Shown here: one piece after another, positions 1 through 4,977 of the stretch
Numbering within the stretch: position 1 is the stretch's first letter
How the letters are laid out: each line of letters begins with the position of its first letter
Assembly (NCBI GenBank): GCA_937900305.1
Contig: CALCCV010000545.1
Coordinates: forward strand, 1-6,161
Length of the DNA: 6,161 nucleotides
Direction: 5' to 3'
DNA from: an uncultured Pseudobdellovibrionaceae bacterium
GTDB taxonomy: Bacteria; Bdellovibrionota; Bdellovibrionia; Bdellovibrionales; Bdellovibrionaceae
The notes under the pieces: model-generated
What the model was told of the DNA's origin: nothing
Databases searched by the model: none
What the model saw: the letters and a program-made list of their open reading frames with translations, nothing else
Program-made: the position numbers and the translations under genes

Positions 1-17
1 GTGTGCTCTTCCGATCT
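1..17. other. Illumina adapter remnant at contig end
   Basis: The first 17 bases, GTGTGCTCTTCCGATCT, are identical to the 3' end of the Illumina TruSeq read-2 adapter. They are a library artefact that was not trimmed. The GTG at position 1 is therefore not a real start codon, and the peptide read through these bases does not belong to the protein. Native sequence begins at about base 18. The adapter sequence is known from general knowledge; the exact match is seen directly. Confidence 0.93.
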
Positions 18-18
18 C

Positions 19-825
19 GTCTCTATCGAATTTTCAGATCTGCATTTGAGTTTCTCACCTCTGCCGGGCCTCGAGTTTTCCCAAGTGTTAGCTGAGGTGG
101 GTGCCTTTTCACCTCTGATGTCGGAAGAGTTAGGAATCTACCCTTCACTTTCAGCCGTCATCAGTCAGGCCCCCTATGGCAAGATCAAAGTCGGCGGGCT
201 GTTCAAGGGCAATTTGAATCTCAACGTCAAAAAAGGAGCCCGCACCGAAGCGGGAGAATCCAAAATGGCCGTCACCATTCAGGGTGAAGATTTGTCGTTA
301 GAGGACATTCGTCAGTGGGCGCGTTTGCCAATGAACCTTAAGGGCACTCTGGGCATCGACAGTTCCATCTCCGCCGATCCCACGATGAAAGAGCAACCCG
401 ATGCTGAAATGAATTTTCAGGTGAACAAATTTGAACTTCCACCTTTTCCCCTCGTCACGGACATGGGCGCCATCACACTTCCCGAACTCAAGTTTTCAAA
501 TGTGGAACTCAAAGGCCGCCTGTCAGAGGGAAAATTCATCATCGAGTCTGGTAAACTCGGCAAAGAAAACGATGAACTCTTTGGCACCATCAAAGGCAAC
601 CTGGGAGTCAACATTGTCGGAAGCCAAGGTGGAATCTCTCCGCAGATTGGAGCGTACACCATCGACCTAGACCTAAAGATGAAAAAGTCCTTCGAAAATC
701 GCCTCTCACTCTTCTTGACTCTGATCAGCCAATTCAAATCTGAAGCCGGCCCCCTCAGCCAGTACAAATTTCGGGTCTCGGCTTTCAGCCTGCGAGAAAA
801 TCCTAAATTCACACGCGCGCAGTAA
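19..825 (+). CDS. gspN: Type II secretion system protein GspN-like, 5'-truncated
   Basis: This is the C-terminal 268 residues of a protein resembling GspN, an accessory, mostly beta-stranded inner-membrane/periplasmic component of the type II secretion system that exports folded proteins across the outer membrane. The sequence shows alternating polar/hydrophobic strands, many Gly-Lys turns (for example GKIKVGGLFKGNLNL at residues 54-68 of the native part), no cysteine and no membrane segment. The last part has the GSQGG...GAYTIDLDLKMKKSFENRL stretch (residues 201-229) that I associate with GspN of Bdellovibrio and myxobacteria. The N-terminal anchor expected in the family lies beyond the contig edge, because the frame is open up to the adapter remnant. 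It ends with TAA at 823-825. No other secretion gene is visible downstream, so it may be the last gene of its operon. The family call comes from recollection of sequence style, not from a search; another AsmA-like or YdbH-like beta-helical transport protein is the main alternative. Confidence 0.72.
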   Translation, partial: VSIEFSDLHLSFSPLPGLEFSQVLAEVGAFSPLMSEELGIYPSLSAVISQAPYGKIKVGGLFKGNLNLNVKKGARTEAGESKMAVTIQGEDLSLEDIRQWARLPMNLKGTLGIDSSISADPTMKEQPDAEMNFQVNKFELPPFPLVTDMGAITLPELKFSNVELKGRLSEGKFIIESGKLGKENDELFGTIKGNLGVNIVGSQGGISPQIGAYTIDLDLKMKKSFENRLSLFLTLISQFKSEAGPLSQYKFRVSAFSLRENPKFTRAQ

Positions 826-1025
826 CCACGTCGATTTAGATCTATCCACCAAGTCCTCCAGATTTCGCGAGGTCAAGTTTTCAAGACTTGGATCTAAGAA
901 GTTGACTCAATATCTAAGTTCAGCAATCCTTATTATGGATATCAAACTTATTTGACAGACCTGCCGCCAAAATCCCGTTTATGAACTCCGATACGACACC
1001 GATGAGATGATCGCGCGAGGTGCAC
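826..1025 (+). other. Intergenic region with long imperfect stem, before the two-component operon
   Basis: There is no credible gene in these 200 bases. Bases 836-841 (TTAGAT) can pair with 892-897 (ATCTAA), and 849-855 (CCAAGTC) with 885-891 (GACTTGG). This gives a 13-bp stem with a 7-base bulge on the left side, and inner CCTC/GAGG pairing at 855-858 and 869-872. No T-run follows, so it is not a canonical intrinsic terminator for the upstream gene, though it may still end or process that transcript. Promoter-like pieces for the downstream operon are TTGACT (902-907), TATTAT (931-936) and a perfect TTGACA (952-957). None has a partner hexamer at the usual 16-18 bp spacing, so no promoter is called. 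Confidence 0.4.
1017..1020 (+). promoter_or_regulatory. Shine-Dalgarno site deciding the response-regulator start
   Basis: GAGG lies five bases before ATG 1026. An in-frame GTG at 1020 overlaps this site and has no purine-rich site of its own, so ATG 1026 is the preferred start. Confidence 0.6.
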
Positions 1026-1538
1026 ATGGAAATTGAAAAATCGAAAAGAAACCTTTTGATCGTAGATGATGAACCCGAGATCGTCGATATTCTCGCAAAT
1101 TTTGCCACCCGTTATGGTTGGACTTTTGAGACCGCACTCGACGGTGAAGCGGCGTTGGGTCTGCTTCAGCAATTTGATTTCTTTGCGATCCTGTCAGACA
1201 TTTCGATGCCAAAACTCACGGGGATCGAGCTGCTTCGCCACGCGAACACCTTGAAAATTGCAAGCCCGGTGATTTTTTTAACGGCCTACGATTCGTCCAA
1301 CCAAGTCAAAGAAGCTCTGCGATTGGGTGCTTTTGATTTCTTAGCGAAACCATTTGACCGCGAAGAACTTGCCACCGCACTTGCCCGCGCCATCGAATAT
1401 GGCAAACGCAATTTGCGTCTGCAACTGCAGGTCGCCAACCTCATGGCTCTGCAAGATGACAACGAACAGTACCAGGCTGAAAGTAAAATGCTCGGGCTGC
1501 TCAAAGCCAATCATCATCCCAAAAAAAAAACTGGGTAA
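1026..1538 (+). CDS. Response regulator, receiver domain with helical C-terminal tail
   Basis: This 170-aa protein is a phosphoacceptor receiver for the histidine kinase encoded just downstream. All receiver signature residues are visible: the acidic pair Asp14-Asp15 in LLIVDDEPEI, the phosphorylatable Asp58 in ILSDISMPKLTG, Thr86 in VIFLTAYD and Lys108 in FLAKPFD. The receiver spans roughly residues 8-122. The rest (about 123-170) is charged and Gln/Leu-rich, probably a helix or coiled coil, and ends in a His/Lys-rich tail. There is no DNA-binding, GGDEF, EAL or HD-GYP output domain, so it acts through protein contacts or as a relay intermediate. ATG 1026 is chosen over GTG 1020 because of the GAGG site. 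A run of ten A (1521-1530) encodes the Lys-Lys-Lys just before the TAA stop. The kinase gene starts 6 bp after the stop, in the same frame, which implies co-transcription and probably coupled translation. The receiver assignment is very secure; the target is unknown. Confidence 0.93.
   Translation: MEIEKSKRNLLIVDDEPEIVDILANFATRYGWTFETALDGEAALGLLQQFDFFAILSDISMPKLTGIELLRHANTLKIASPVIFLTAYDSSNQVKEALRLGAFDFLAKPFDREELATALARAIEYGKRNLRLQLQVANLMALQDDNEQYQAESKMLGLLKANHHPKKKTG
1521..1530 (+). repeat. A10 homopolymer near the end of the response-regulator gene
   Basis: Ten consecutive A bases lie within the codons CCC AAA AAA AAA ACT, three codons before the stop. Runs of this length are prone to polymerase slippage and to sequencing indels. 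Loss of one A would move translation into the frame whose first stop, TGA at 1546-1548, overlaps the kinase ATG at 1545. Confidence 0.85.
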
Positions 1539-1544
1539 CGGCCG

Positions 1545-3263
1545 ATGACACGACCTCTTTTAGATTCGCCGGCAGCACTGCCTCATCAGCACATTGGTCC
1601 TGACCTCGACGCTCATCTTATTAAACGCAATCACAATGTCTACCGCGGCCATCTGATTCTCCTTTCCATCTTGCTGTTCGAAATGAATCGGGTTGGTTTT
1701 TTAGTTTCGTACTGGTCCATCCTTATGGCGATCGCGGTCCTCGTCTCTTGCACGGCCAGTGTGATGGCGAAACGAAGATACAATCAGTTTTTAGTATACA
1801 GACATTGGCGTTACACCATGCTGGCCGCAACGATTTTAAATGGATCCGCGTGGAGTTTTCTGTGCATCTCACTTTGTCAAACTTGGGGTCTCTCGAATTC
1901 TGCATCAATGCTCAGTCTTTTCATTGTTGCAGGCTGCGCTTCCTCCGCGACGACCTCCCTGGCGAGCCATCCCCGCCTGATGGCCTCATTCATTGTCTCC
2001 ATCTTGCTCCCGATTGCTTCCTATATTTTAATCCTAAAAAATTCAGAAAGCTTGTCTTTAGGTCTGGTGATTTTAACTTACCTCGGGTTTCTGATGATCT
2101 ATGTCAGAACTTTGCATCAGCGCTTGCATGATCAAATTCTTTATCAGGCCCTTATCAAAGACCAATTTCAAGCTCTGCGCGGAATTTTCGACACCGTTCC
2201 AGGCTTAGTCTCTTGCATTGACGAACAAATGACCTATCGATTGGTCAACAAAAACGTCGAAGAGGCTCTCAATTGCCCAGCCATTGAGTTGCTAGGGCAA
2301 AAATTTGGCTTCGCCGGATCTAATAGCAAATTGACTTCGCTGGTGAAAGCTTTCATGGAGTCCAATCAGCAATCGCAATCTGTCGAGCACGAATGGAGCC
2401 TGGGCGGCGAAAACCGATGGTACCTTTTTTGTATTGGACGAATCACCTCGCCCATTCAAGGTGCGGTCATCGTGGGCATCGACATCTCTGAAATCAAAAA
2501 TACCAAAGACGAACTCGAGGTTCAAAAATTGCGAGCCATTCACTCTAGCAAACTCTCAGCCCTCGGCGAAATGGCCGCCGGCATCGCGCACGAGATCAAC
2601 AATCCCCTCACGATCATCTGCGGACGTGTTCAGGAACTCAATTTGCGAGCAATGGAAGGGGACTTATCGAACTCGGAAGTCGCTCTCGAAACTGAAAAGA
2701 TCAACGCCACCGCTTTAAAAATCGCCAAAATCATTAAATCTCTCAAAGCCCTCTCGCGCAGTGATGAACAAGACCCCTCCATCGTAACTTCCGTCGACGA
2801 AATCCTGTCCCAAGTTTTAGAGATCTCGACGAACTCCTGCAAAGCCAAAGGCATCAAACTGACTTGGGACAATGTCTCTGGTGACTTGAAGGTCGCCTGT
2901 CATCCGGTCCAGATCTCTCAAGTGTTGATCAATCTCCTGAGAAATTCCTGCGATGCGATCGAAACGCTGGCAGACAAATGGATTCACATTGGTGTGACCG
3001 TCACAGCCGCCGAAAATCTGCAAATTCGAGTCACCGACAGTGGCTTGGGAATTCCCCCCGCGATTGCCGAGAAAATCATGACACCTTTTTTTACGACGAA
3101 AGAACCCAATCGAGGCACCGGCCTCGGCTTGAGTGTTTCGCAGAATTTGATGGTCTTACAAGGTGGCCAACTGTACCTGGATAAAGATTCTAAAAACACC
3201 TGCTTCGTGATCCAAATGCCGTTGCAGGCGGCGCTCGTCAAAATGCAAAAGGCAGTCGCTTAA
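1545..3263 (+). CDS. Membrane sensor histidine kinase with PAS-like region
   Basis: This 572-aa sensor kinase autophosphorylates on a His and should pass the phosphate to the receiver encoded immediately upstream. In order: a short cytoplasmic N-terminus; about six hydrophobic segments (near residues 36-53, 57-74, 91-111, 119-138, 146-164 and 170-187) with very short loops, so the signal is probably sensed within the membrane; a PAS-like region (about 205-318, starting LRGIFDTVPGLVSCID); a HisKA dimerisation helix with the H box AAGIAHEINNPL and phospho-acceptor His349; then HATPase_c with the N box LLRNSCDA (Asn467), G1 DSGLGI (498-503), F box TPFFTTK (513-519) and G2 GTGLGLSV (524-531). All catalytic motifs are intact, and the H box style is NtrB/HPK4-like. 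ATG 1545 follows the previous stop by 6 bp and lacks a good Shine-Dalgarno site, suggesting translational coupling. The stop overlaps that of the convergent gene. The stimulus is unknown; I do not recognise the membrane domain as a named sensory family. Confidence 0.95.
   Translation: MTRPLLDSPAALPHQHIGPDLDAHLIKRNHNVYRGHLILLSILLFEMNRVGFLVSYWSILMAIAVLVSCTASVMAKRRYNQFLVYRHWRYTMLAATILNGSAWSFLCISLCQTWGLSNSASMLSLFIVAGCASSATTSLASHPRLMASFIVSILLPIASYILILKNSESLSLGLVILTYLGFLMIYVRTLHQRLHDQILYQALIKDQFQALRGIFDTVPGLVSCIDEQMTYRLVNKNVEEALNCPAIELLGQKFGFAGSNSKLTSLVKAFMESNQQSQSVEHEWSLGGENRWYLFCIGRITSPIQGAVIVGIDISEIKNTKDELEVQKLRAIHSSKLSALGEMAAGIAHEINNPLTIICGRVQELNLRAMEGDLSNSEVALETEKINATALKIAKIIKSLKALSRSDEQDPSIVTSVDEILSQVLEISTNSCKAKGIKLTWDNVSGDLKVACHPVQISQVLINLLRNSCDAIETLADKWIHIGVTVTAAENLQIRVTDSGLGIPPAIAEKIMTPFFTTKEPNRGTGLGLSVSQNLMVLQGGQLYLDKDSKNTCFVIQMPLQAALVKMQKAVA
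3260..3263. other. Shared TTAA: overlapping stops of two convergent genes
   Basis: The kinase TAA (3261-3263, plus strand) and the hemolysin III TAA (complement of 3260-3262) overlap within the palindrome TTAA. There is no space for a terminator between the genes, so each transcript must extend into the other gene or stop inside it. Confidence 0.95.
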
Positions 3264-4117
3264 AGATACTCTTCTTGATAGAATCGCAATCGAATGCGAG
3301 GTTGAGTCGGAGGATGAAATCTCTCAACCACCATCTTCTGTATCGACGATCGCAAAAGCTCTAGCGATTCGGCTTCGATGTGAATGCGTTCCCCTCGGGC
3401 ATCGGCGACATAGCGACTAGGTCCTAAGACATGAACGTTGACCAAGAGTTCGTTCCCCAGAGGATGATCGCTCCACTTATAAATAAAAAGCCAGTGTGAG
3501 AGCGCTCCGCCAATCACAAAGAGATGAAAAATTTCGTGCGGGCCAATCACGCCGGCCACGACGACGGGCCATTTCAAAAAGTCAAAGGTCGCGCCGATGG
3601 AATAAGACAATCCTCCCAATAGCAGATACTTCAAACTGGGATCACGAAAGGTGCTCCGAAATCTCAAACCCGAAAGTGCACCGATCCAGCCCAATCCCAA
3701 AAAGAACGAGAGCAAGAGCCACTCCGGAAAACTCGAAAAAAATACGACTTCTAAAACCAAGCCCGTGATCGCGAGGGTCCACACCATCAACAGAATGGCC
3801 CAGCGCCAGGGTCCGCGAAATAAAATGGTGTGAATCGGTGTGAAGGTTCCAGCAATCAGAGCCCAAATGCCAGCGTGATCTAATCTTTGTAAAACCGGGC
3901 GAGCCGATCCATCCAATGGCAGGAGGTGAAAAACTCCACTCATCGAAAACAGGAAAACCAGAGTGATCGAAAACACGATCAATGAGAAAACTCGGGCTCC
4001 GTTGCCCCTCCCTCGGTGCACTAAAAAAATGGCGCCCAACAAAGACGCAACGGCTGCCAAGAGATGGGTCGAGCTGCTAAAGGGGTCCGTGAAACCTAGA
4101 AATGCGACTGGTTGCAT
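3260..4117 (-). CDS. Hemolysin III/PAQR-family membrane protein with C-terminal extension
   Basis: This 285-aa integral membrane protein belongs to the Hly-III branch of the PAQR family, seven-helix proteins that bind a metal ion and are suspected membrane hydrolases. It shows the family's three conserved sites: SGVFHLL in helix 2 (Ser60, His64), LDHAGIW (Asp80) and PHEIFH (His194, His198), the expected metal ligands. Seven hydrophobic segments fill residues about 18-215. Hly-III proteins usually end shortly after the last helix (about 200-220 aa); here a further 70 or so residues follow (about 216-285), polar and with alternating strand/helix character. An in-frame ATG at 4195 would add 26 residues (RIWRIWPPKENLTCG...), but that stretch covers two inverted repeats and does not look like the family's N-terminus, so ATG 4117 is preferred; neither start has a well-placed Shine-Dalgarno site. 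It converges on the kinase gene and diverges from ssb. The hemolysin name is historical; no toxin role is implied. Confidence 0.88.
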   Translation of the reverse strand: MQPVAFLGFTDPFSSSTHLLAAVASLLGAIFLVHRGRGNGARVFSLIVFSITLVFLFSMSGVFHLLPLDGSARPVLQRLDHAGIWALIAGTFTPIHTILFRGPWRWAILLMVWTLAITGLVLEVVFFSSFPEWLLLSFFLGLGWIGALSGLRFRSTFRDPSLKYLLLGGLSYSIGATFDFLKWPVVVAGVIGPHEIFHLFVIGGALSHWLFIYKWSDHPLGNELLVNVHVLGPSRYVADARGERIHIEAESLELLRSSIQKMVVERFHPPTQPRIRLRFYQEEYL

Positions 4118-4135
4118 AATCAAGCATTTAAAGGC

Positions 4136-4149
4136 GAGTGACCTCACTC
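4136..4149 (-). repeat. 14-bp palindrome upstream of the preferred hemolysin III start
   Basis: GAGTGA-CC-TCACTC is a perfect 6-bp inverted repeat. With one bulged base it extends by two more pairs (4134-4135 with 4151-4152). It lies 18 bases before ATG 4117, either as a leader RNA hairpin or as a protein-binding dyad. Confidence 0.55.
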
Positions 4150-4166
4150 CGCAAGTCAGATTCTCT

Positions 4167-4188
4167 TTTGGAGGCCAAATCCTCCAAA
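4167..4188 (-). repeat. 8-bp stem/6-base loop in the hemolysin III leader
   Basis: TTTGGAGG and CCTCCAAA form a perfect 8-bp inverted repeat around a 6-base loop. On the minus strand one arm contains GGAGG, so folding would bury a Shine-Dalgarno-like sequence. It falls between the two candidate ATGs (4195 and 4117), which argues that this stretch is leader RNA rather than coding sequence. No T-run follows. Confidence 0.55.
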
Positions 4189-4238
4189 TTCTCATGACGA
4201 GCAGCTGACCCTCGGACCCAGAGAACCGCGGCTAGACT

Positions 4239-4258
4239 CAGAATTAGCGATAATTCTG
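4239..4258. promoter_or_regulatory. 20-bp palindrome between divergent hemolysin III and ssb
   Basis: CAGAATTA-GCGA-TAATTCTG has perfect 8-bp arms. As DNA it looks like an operator placed where it could serve both divergent genes. As plus-strand RNA it would be a hairpin closed by a GNRA-type loop (GCGA). The dyad is seen directly; its function is inferred. Confidence 0.45.
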
Positions 4259-4274
4259 CATCATTCTTTGCAGA
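4255..4274. repeat. Second dyad (6-8-6) overlapping the first
   Basis: TCTGCA (4255-4260) and TGCAGA (4269-4274) are perfect inverted arms around an 8-base spacer. The left arm overlaps the right arm of the 20-bp palindrome. A TTGACT (4279-4284) follows directly, but no good -10 lies 16-18 bp further, so the ssb promoter is not fixed. Confidence 0.35.
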
Positions 4275-4370
4275 GGAATTGACTGTGTGACGACCTGTCA
4301 TAAGAAGATAAATGAAAGTTTTAGCGCTATAGAAAATGATAGAAGTGATAGAGAGAAATGATAAAAAATT

Positions 4371-4376
4371 GGAGGA
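4371..4376 (+). promoter_or_regulatory. Strong ribosome binding site of ssb
   Basis: GGAGGA lies close to ATG 4380, at the end of an A- and purine-rich leader that includes a loose 9-bp repeat (TGATAGAAG at 4337-4345, TGATAGAGA at 4346-4354). Such a strong site fits the high expression expected of SSB. Confidence 0.8.
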
Positions 4377-4379
4377 CGC

Positions 4380-4826
4380 ATGTCAGGCATCAATAAAGTG
4401 ATCATCGTGGGCAATCTGGGCAGTGACCCAGAAGTCAAAACCGTGGGCCAAGGAGCCACAGTGGCTCGTTTCAACGTTGCCACCAGCGAATCGTGGATCG
4501 GCAAAGATGGCGTTCGTAAAGACAACACAGAGTGGCACCGCATCGTAGTTTGGAACAAACAGGCCGAAAACTGCGCAAAGTTTTTGAGCAAAGGTCGCCA
4601 AGTCTATGTGGAAGGCAAGTTGCAAACTCGCCAGTGGGACGACCAGAATGGCCAAAAGCGCTACACGACGGAAATCGTGGCCACCACGGTGCAATTTTTA
4701 GGTGGTCAAGGTGCCGGTGCTGGTGCGTCTCGCAGTAACACCTCCAGCCAAGCCAGTCCTGAAGATTCATTTCAGAACTTTGGCCCTGAACCCACCTTTG
4801 GTGAATCTGACGATATACCGTTCTAG
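4380..4826 (+). CDS. ssb: Single-stranded DNA-binding protein SSB
   Basis: This 148-aa SSB coats single-stranded DNA as a tetramer in replication, recombination and repair, and recruits partner proteins through its acidic tail. The OB fold covers about residues 1-109, from NKVIIVGNLGSDPEV through TEWHRIVVW, the GRQVYVEGKLQTRQW strand pair and the YTTEIVATTVQFLGG end. Aromatic residues at the usual DNA-stacking positions are present (Trp39, Trp52, Trp58, Trp86). A short Gly/Ala/Ser/Gln linker (about 110-139) follows, then the conserved C-terminal tip ESDDIPF. Length is typical of short bacterial SSBs. ATG 4380 has a strong GGAGGA site. The gene stands alone: neither rpsF nor rpsR flanks it, unlike the common arrangement. 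The final codons and stop (ATA CCG TTC TAG) are followed at once by a near-identical in-frame copy (ATT CCG TTC TAG), so read-through of the amber stop would still end in Ile-Pro-Phe. Confidence 0.98.
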   Translation: MSGINKVIIVGNLGSDPEVKTVGQGATVARFNVATSESWIGKDGVRKDNTEWHRIVVWNKQAENCAKFLSKGRQVYVEGKLQTRQWDDQNGQKRYTTEIVATTVQFLGGQGAGAGASRSNTSSQASPEDSFQNFGPEPTFGESDDIPF

Positions 4827-4838
4827 ATTCCGTTCTAG
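4815..4838 (+). repeat. 12-bp tandem duplication of the ssb Ile-Pro-Phe-stop end
   Basis: ATACCGTTCTAG (4815-4826) is followed directly by ATTCCGTTCTAG (4827-4838), an 11/12 match. The period is a multiple of three, so the second copy is in the ssb frame and again encodes Ile-Pro-Phe-stop. Confidence 0.9.
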
Positions 4839-4847
4839 TTGGCCCCT

Positions 4848-4879
4848 CCGTGAATGGAAATTTCCGTGAATTGGAATTT
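4848..4879. repeat. 16-bp tandem repeat, two copies
   Basis: CCGTGAATGGAAATTT (4848-4863) and CCGTGAATTGGAATTT (4864-4879) are adjacent and match at 14 of 16 positions. They lie in the noncoding gap after ssb, and the second copy runs into the left arm of the hairpin at 4877-4908. Confidence 0.85.
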
Positions 4880-4908
4880 GATCTGGATTGCAAAGAATCC
4901 AGATCAAA
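4877..4908. terminator. 13-bp perfect hairpin between convergent genes, possible two-way terminator
   Basis: TTTGATCTGGATT (4877-4889) pairs perfectly with AATCCAGATCAAA (4896-4908) around a 6-base loop. GGAA (4873-4876) and TTCC (4914-4917) can add a lower stem across a five-A bulge. It sits between ssb and the convergent TPR-like gene, the expected place for a shared terminator. However, plus-strand RNA has A8 after the stem, and minus-strand RNA has AAATTCC after it, so neither direction has a proper U-tract. Function as a terminator or as a 3'-end stabiliser is inferred from location and stem length. Confidence 0.5.
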
Positions 4909-4943
4909 AAAAATTCCAGTCAAAAACTCACAGATTAAAACCT

Positions 4944-4965
4944 CAATGGATCCGCAATGGATCCG
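4944..4965. repeat. 11-bp perfect tandem repeat, two copies
   Basis: CAATGGATCCG occurs twice without a gap (4944-4954, 4955-4965), shortly after the end of the convergent TPR-like gene. Each copy holds the self-complementary GGATCC, so the pair can also fold into a 6-bp hairpin. Confidence 0.9.
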
Positions 4966-4977
4966 TCAGCTCCTGGG

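Noticed and set aside
417..812. 131-aa minus-strand open frame opposite the gspN-like gene
   Set aside because: It is a shadow of a good protein frame, is Ser/Pro/Arg-rich with no domain-like pattern and has no ribosome site.
902..909. TTGACTCA shared by 902-909, 5679-5686 and 5705-5712 as a common regulator motif
   Set aside because: An 8-mer seen three times, two of them inside the same tandem repeat, is too little to claim a regulon.
981..1010. Nine-codon ORF (MNSDTTPMR) just before the response regulator
   Set aside because: It has no Shine-Dalgarno site, does not overlap the next start, and such short frames are expected by chance.
1748..2131. 127-aa plus-strand frame inside the kinase gene
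   Set aside because: It lies wholly within the membrane domain of an intact kinase in another frame and has no recognisable features.
4257..4273. LexA/SOS box upstream of ssb
   Set aside because: CTG and CAG are separated by 12 bases rather than 10, and the CTGT/ACAG flanks are missing.
4471..4923. 150-aa minus-strand open frame opposite ssb
   Set aside because: It is antisense to the highly conserved ssb frame, with Arg/Cys/His-rich low-quality sequence. It covers the repeats and hairpin after ssb.
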